Origin: Rhodanobacter sp. A1T4
Lineage (GTDB): Bacteria; Pseudomonadota; Gammaproteobacteria; Xanthomonadales; Rhodanobacteraceae
Length of the DNA stretch: 64,000 nucleotides
Assembly: GCF_014207185.1 (NCBI RefSeq)
Contig: NZ_JACHCP010000006.1
Coordinates: 62,001-126,000, forward strand
Direction: 5' to 3'
In this document: piece by piece, positions 62,101 through 64,000 of the stretch
Layout: the number at the start of each line of letters is the position of its first letter
How positions within the stretch are numbered: the stretch's first letter is position 1
The notes under the pieces: generated by a model
What the model was told of the DNA's origin: nothing
What the model saw: the letters and a program-made list of their open reading frames with translations, nothing else
The model's database searches: none
Made by a program: the position numbers and the translations under genes

Positions 62101-62300
62101 CCACCTTCAACGACCTGCAGGTGCATTGGAACGCACCCTGGAAGGCGACCTTCTCGCTAGGTGTCAACAACATCTTCAACCACGTCGGACCGTATATCTA
62201 TGGCGGCGGTTTCAATGGCGGTACCGACAGTTATTTCGATTACAGCGCCTCGTATGACATCGGTCGCTATGTCTACATGCAGTACCAGCAGAAGTTCTGA
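59181..62300 (+). CDS. TonB-dependent receptor (second of a tandem pair)
   Basis: This outer-membrane receptor of 1039 residues is paralogous to its upstream neighbour over its whole length. The leader is DKSLMAMQVACAVGGLAFAS, cut near AMA-QTE, with a Lys/Ala linker and EVTVTGSN as TonB-box-like start. The plug segments GFATVAQLLQNISS, GGSFIDLRGLGAPRTLVLVN and GASAVYGSDAVAGVINIVT follow, and the barrel ends RYVYMQYQQKF. Alignment with the first receptor supports the ATG at 59181. An ATG at 59142 with strong GGGGAGAGG would add MSAQAIANYGRAF and cannot be excluded. The pair most likely handles related ligands. No SusD-like partner is present, as usual for Proteobacteria. Confidence 0.92.
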   Translation: MRTGNRGFSTVDGISRKLLTASIDKSLMAMQVACAVGGLAFASVAMAQTETSPSAVTTAVKVPTKKATAQKKSAKDAATSEAQDKAVKLQEVTVTGSNIRGVDMETALPTITITREEIQRQGFATVAQLLQNISSAATPDLSRADAGSLGPNQGGSFIDLRGLGAPRTLVLVNGERIGATHGGYTDVSVIPTSIVDHIDVLANGASAVYGSDAVAGVINIVTLKNFNGAEIDTYDGQYMPHEDGRQQQYSVTAGKTGDKGSVVFSASYQNSGLVWAGNRPWSAYPYTNNHPYFGLSYVPPDGGVISGAPASLFPDGKSHTLVLEPGGDSRNIADYYRVTPQTFDPVTGFIDSPANEGGYMYNHNSGEQTTLLSPNKTKNLYLDGTYHLTDNINAHINLGYNQSINGGVGSPSAIYSGFSPNPDYPITLDAHSYYNPLNVPGQTPATLRINRFLPEYLYSNDNSSKNYRYSFGLDGHFGVGDHEFNWDVYTYDSKIRDVDIRNGYFNLIKLTQALGPSFMGANGVVQCGTPGNVIAGCVPFDPLGKVTQQMIDYSRINYEERTGYDEKVAAADFGGNIVELPGGDLTFAVGVQHRSEAGFDDTDPAAYSGYSSAYAVAPNQGSFDLNEGYVEFYAPLLKDLPGAQSLALDVARRWSHYSNFGGTQNNAFKLTWKPFDDLLFRASYSTSFRAPTINDLYQGLYLAGGFTDPCDSVYGPSQYGYSAAVAKRCSSGTAGLPGVPAGFRQTDANGVPVTGAEAYGVTNSYNGGNTNLKPETSYNGDVGLVYSPSWVPGFTATADWWTYNIRNLITGISNDQVLADCYQFGITSACGQFQRQAGTGQIINLMNLETNAGWEKERGWDFGFKYVLPKYSFGQFTLGMQSTYLSSFNLLPAQGAAINYDAGLYSSWRVRGSLTLGWTLGNFGANWTMRYYSPFEGGCAYPPPDSAHPGFACTLPDHYAPGSGVQPLTQYPSATFNDLQVHWNAPWKATFSLGVNNIFNHVGPYIYGGGFNGGTDSYFDYSASYDIGRYVYMQYQQKF

Positions 62301-62393
62301 CGCTCGAGAGTGGTGGAGCCCCATCGGATTCGATGCCGATCGGAGGTTCAGTGCGCAGACATTTGATGATTAATCGCAACGAAGGAACAGACA

Positions 62394-64000
62394 TGTCTTA
62401 TGAGTGTTTCAACAAGCCGGGATTGACTGGCTTCCCCAACGATCGTATTCAGCGCCGGTCGCTGCTTGCTGCTGGTGTACTGAGTGCGCTGTTTGCTTGC
62501 AGTGCATTGGCCGGTATCGACGGTGCGGGCATCGCCCGGCCTGGCGCGCCATCGTTCGTGGATCAGGCGGGGCAGGAAAGTTTTGGCAATGCCGCGATCG
62601 GTGCCCGCTGGAAGGTCGCCGACAGCCACATGACGGATATGACCATCGTCAGTCACGACGGCAGTCAGCTGCTGACGATCAAAACTCCCTTCGCGTTGAG
62701 TCTTGCGGATGGGCAAACCATCAGCGCCAGCGACATGCGCCTGCAGACATCACCGAGTGAACAGGCGTTGCCAGTGAATGCCAAGGCATCACGCTTGGCC
62801 GAGCGTCTGCAGGGGCAGGGCGTCAGCAGCACTTTTATCGATGCGCAGGGTCGCTTCCGCGTCGACCTGCAGCTGGTGCAGCGCGAGGGTTCGGCCTATC
62901 TGCGCGAAGTGGTGACGATTACCGCGCTCAAGCAGGACGAACCCATCACCAGCGTATCGCTGCTGCCAGCCGAGGCGGCGAGTGCCGAGGTCGATGGCAC
63001 GGTGAAAGGTTCGCCGGTGATTGCCGGTCAAGTCTATCTGGGCTTTGAAAGTCCGCTCTCCGATAGCGAAGTACGCGGAAAACATGTGACGCTGACCATG
63101 GCCCGTAGCCTGCCACTGCGCCAAGGTCAGTCGATTACCTATTCGGCGGTGGTCGGGGTGGTGCGTGAAGGTCAGCTGCGACGCGATTTCGCCAGCTACG
63201 TCGAGCGTGAGCGGGCGCATCCGTATCGTCCCTTTCTGCATTACAACTCGTGGTACGACATTGGCTATTTCACGCCGTACACCGAGGCGCAGGCGCTGGA
63301 TCGCATCAACACCTTCGGCGAGGAGCTGAGCGTAAAACGTGGCGTGAAACTCGATTCGTTCCTGTTCGACGATGGCTGGGACGACCGCAGCGGTAGCTGG
63401 AATTTCAGCAAGGATTTTCCGCGCGGTTTCGCACCGCTACGTGATGCCGCGGCGAAGTACGATGCCGCGCCAGGCATGTGGCTGTCGCCGTGGGGTGGTT
63501 ACGGTCCGCCCGAGAAGGAGCGGGTGAAGAACGGCACGGCGACCGGTTACGAAATCATCAATGGTGGTCTGGCGCTGTCCGGACCGAAGTACTACCAGCG
63601 CTTCCACGACGTGGTGATGAAACTGCTGGATACCGACGGCATCAACCAGTTCAAGTTCGACGGCACCGGCAATGCCGAAAGTGTGTTTCCGGGCAGTCGC
63701 TTCGACAGCGATTTCGCGGCGGCCATCGCCTTGATCGATGACATTCGCGCCGACAAGCCGAATACTTTCATCAATCTCACCACCGGTACCTGGGCGTCGC
63801 CGTTCTGGCTGCATTACGCCGATTCGATCTGGCGCGGCGGTGAGGATGACTGGCACGCCGGCGTGGGTACCGAGCGCGAGCAGTGGATCACTTATCGCGA
63901 TCAGCAGACCTACGAGAACATCGTGGTCCAGGGGCCGCTGTATCCGATCAACTCGCTGATGCTCCACGGCATCATCTACGCGCAGAAGAATTCGCGGCTG
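62394..64000 (+). CDS. GH36-like exported glycosidase (so-called enterotoxin family), 3' end outside window
   Basis: The first 535 codons are present. AAGGA precedes the ATG. A leader with a hydrophobic core (SLLAAGVLSALFACSALA) is followed by a beta-sandwich domain (about 60-270). The barrel then opens with RPFLHYNSWYDIGYFTPY near 283, RGVKLDSFLFDDGWDDRSG near 318, GMWLSPWGGYGPP near 360 and GINQFKFDGTGNAES near 420. The Asp in FKFDG corresponds to the GH-D clan nucleophile. IWRGGEDDWHAG near 480 offers the acid/base region. Proteins of this kind are often labelled enterotoxin but are alpha-galactosidase-like. Next to an AgaS/PfkB/aldolase set, alpha-N-acetylgalactosaminidase or alpha-galactosidase activity is the best guess. 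Clan assignment is by motif only. Confidence 0.75.

Overview
The window is GC-rich, densely packed gammaproteobacterial chromosome. It most resembles the Xanthomonadales, family Rhodanobacteraceae (Dyella, Rhodanobacter or Frateuria type). The evidence is the amidase-mutL and rplU-rpmA-obgE order, a MutL that carries its own endonuclease motif, a Xanthomonas-type non-phosphorylating L-fucose pathway, and large TonB-dependent receptors with long pre-plug leaders. No rRNA, tRNA, CRISPR array, prophage or intact insertion sequence was seen.

Layout. 1-9.5 kb is housekeeping: the end of a cell-wall amidase, mutL, a DUF1684 protein, a YjbR protein, two enoyl-CoA hydratases, a secreted FKBP isomerase, a DUF1289-NUDIX fusion, a mercaptopyruvate sulfurtransferase and a DUF4139 protein. 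9.7-18.5 kb is a complete L-fucose locus. An IclR regulator is divergent from fucP and a mutarotase. These converge on a six-gene minus-strand operon: fucose dehydrogenase, fuconolactonase, 2-keto-3-deoxyfuconate dehydrogenase, 2,4-diketo-3-deoxyfuconate hydrolase, fuconate dehydratase and an FMN lactate dehydrogenase. 18.8-33 kb starts with a glucokinase-family gene and continues with an overlapping operon of exported glycosidases: GH29, GH18, GH20, GH2 beta-mannosidase, GH3 with PA14, a 67-codon remnant and GH35. A second GH29 and a three-Asp-box sialidase-like protein follow. The order matches the N-glycan (nix) cluster of Xanthomonas campestris as I recall it, without its GH125 and GH92 alpha-mannosidases.

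35.7-49.2 kb is again core: uvrA, a DUF2059 protein, rplU-rpmA-obgE, a Sel1-like protein, an acyl-CoA carboxylase beta subunit, a small lipoprotein, a thiolase and a subtilisin autotransporter lipoprotein. 49.3 kb to the end is a second catabolic island. A DeoR regulator, an amidohydrolase and a DhnA-type aldolase face an AgaS-like SIS isomerase/deaminase, two PfkB kinases, two tandem paralogous TonB receptors and a GH36-like glycosidase cut by the window end.

How the parts fit. The glycosidases would release fucose, galactose, GlcNAc and mannose from N-glycan-type oligosaccharides. FucP imports the fucose and the operon oxidises it to pyruvate plus lactate, which the FMN enzyme returns to pyruvate. 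The second island looks like uptake and breakdown of a galactosamine-type sugar by isomerisation/deamination, phosphorylation and aldol cleavage, but with no recognisable NagA/AgaA deacetylase. Two structural scars stand out. One is an apparent in-frame deletion remnant that joins a Tat leader to a GH92-like tail. The other is a 265-bp MITE-like foldback element that separates the amidohydrolase from its DeoR regulator exactly at the stop codon.
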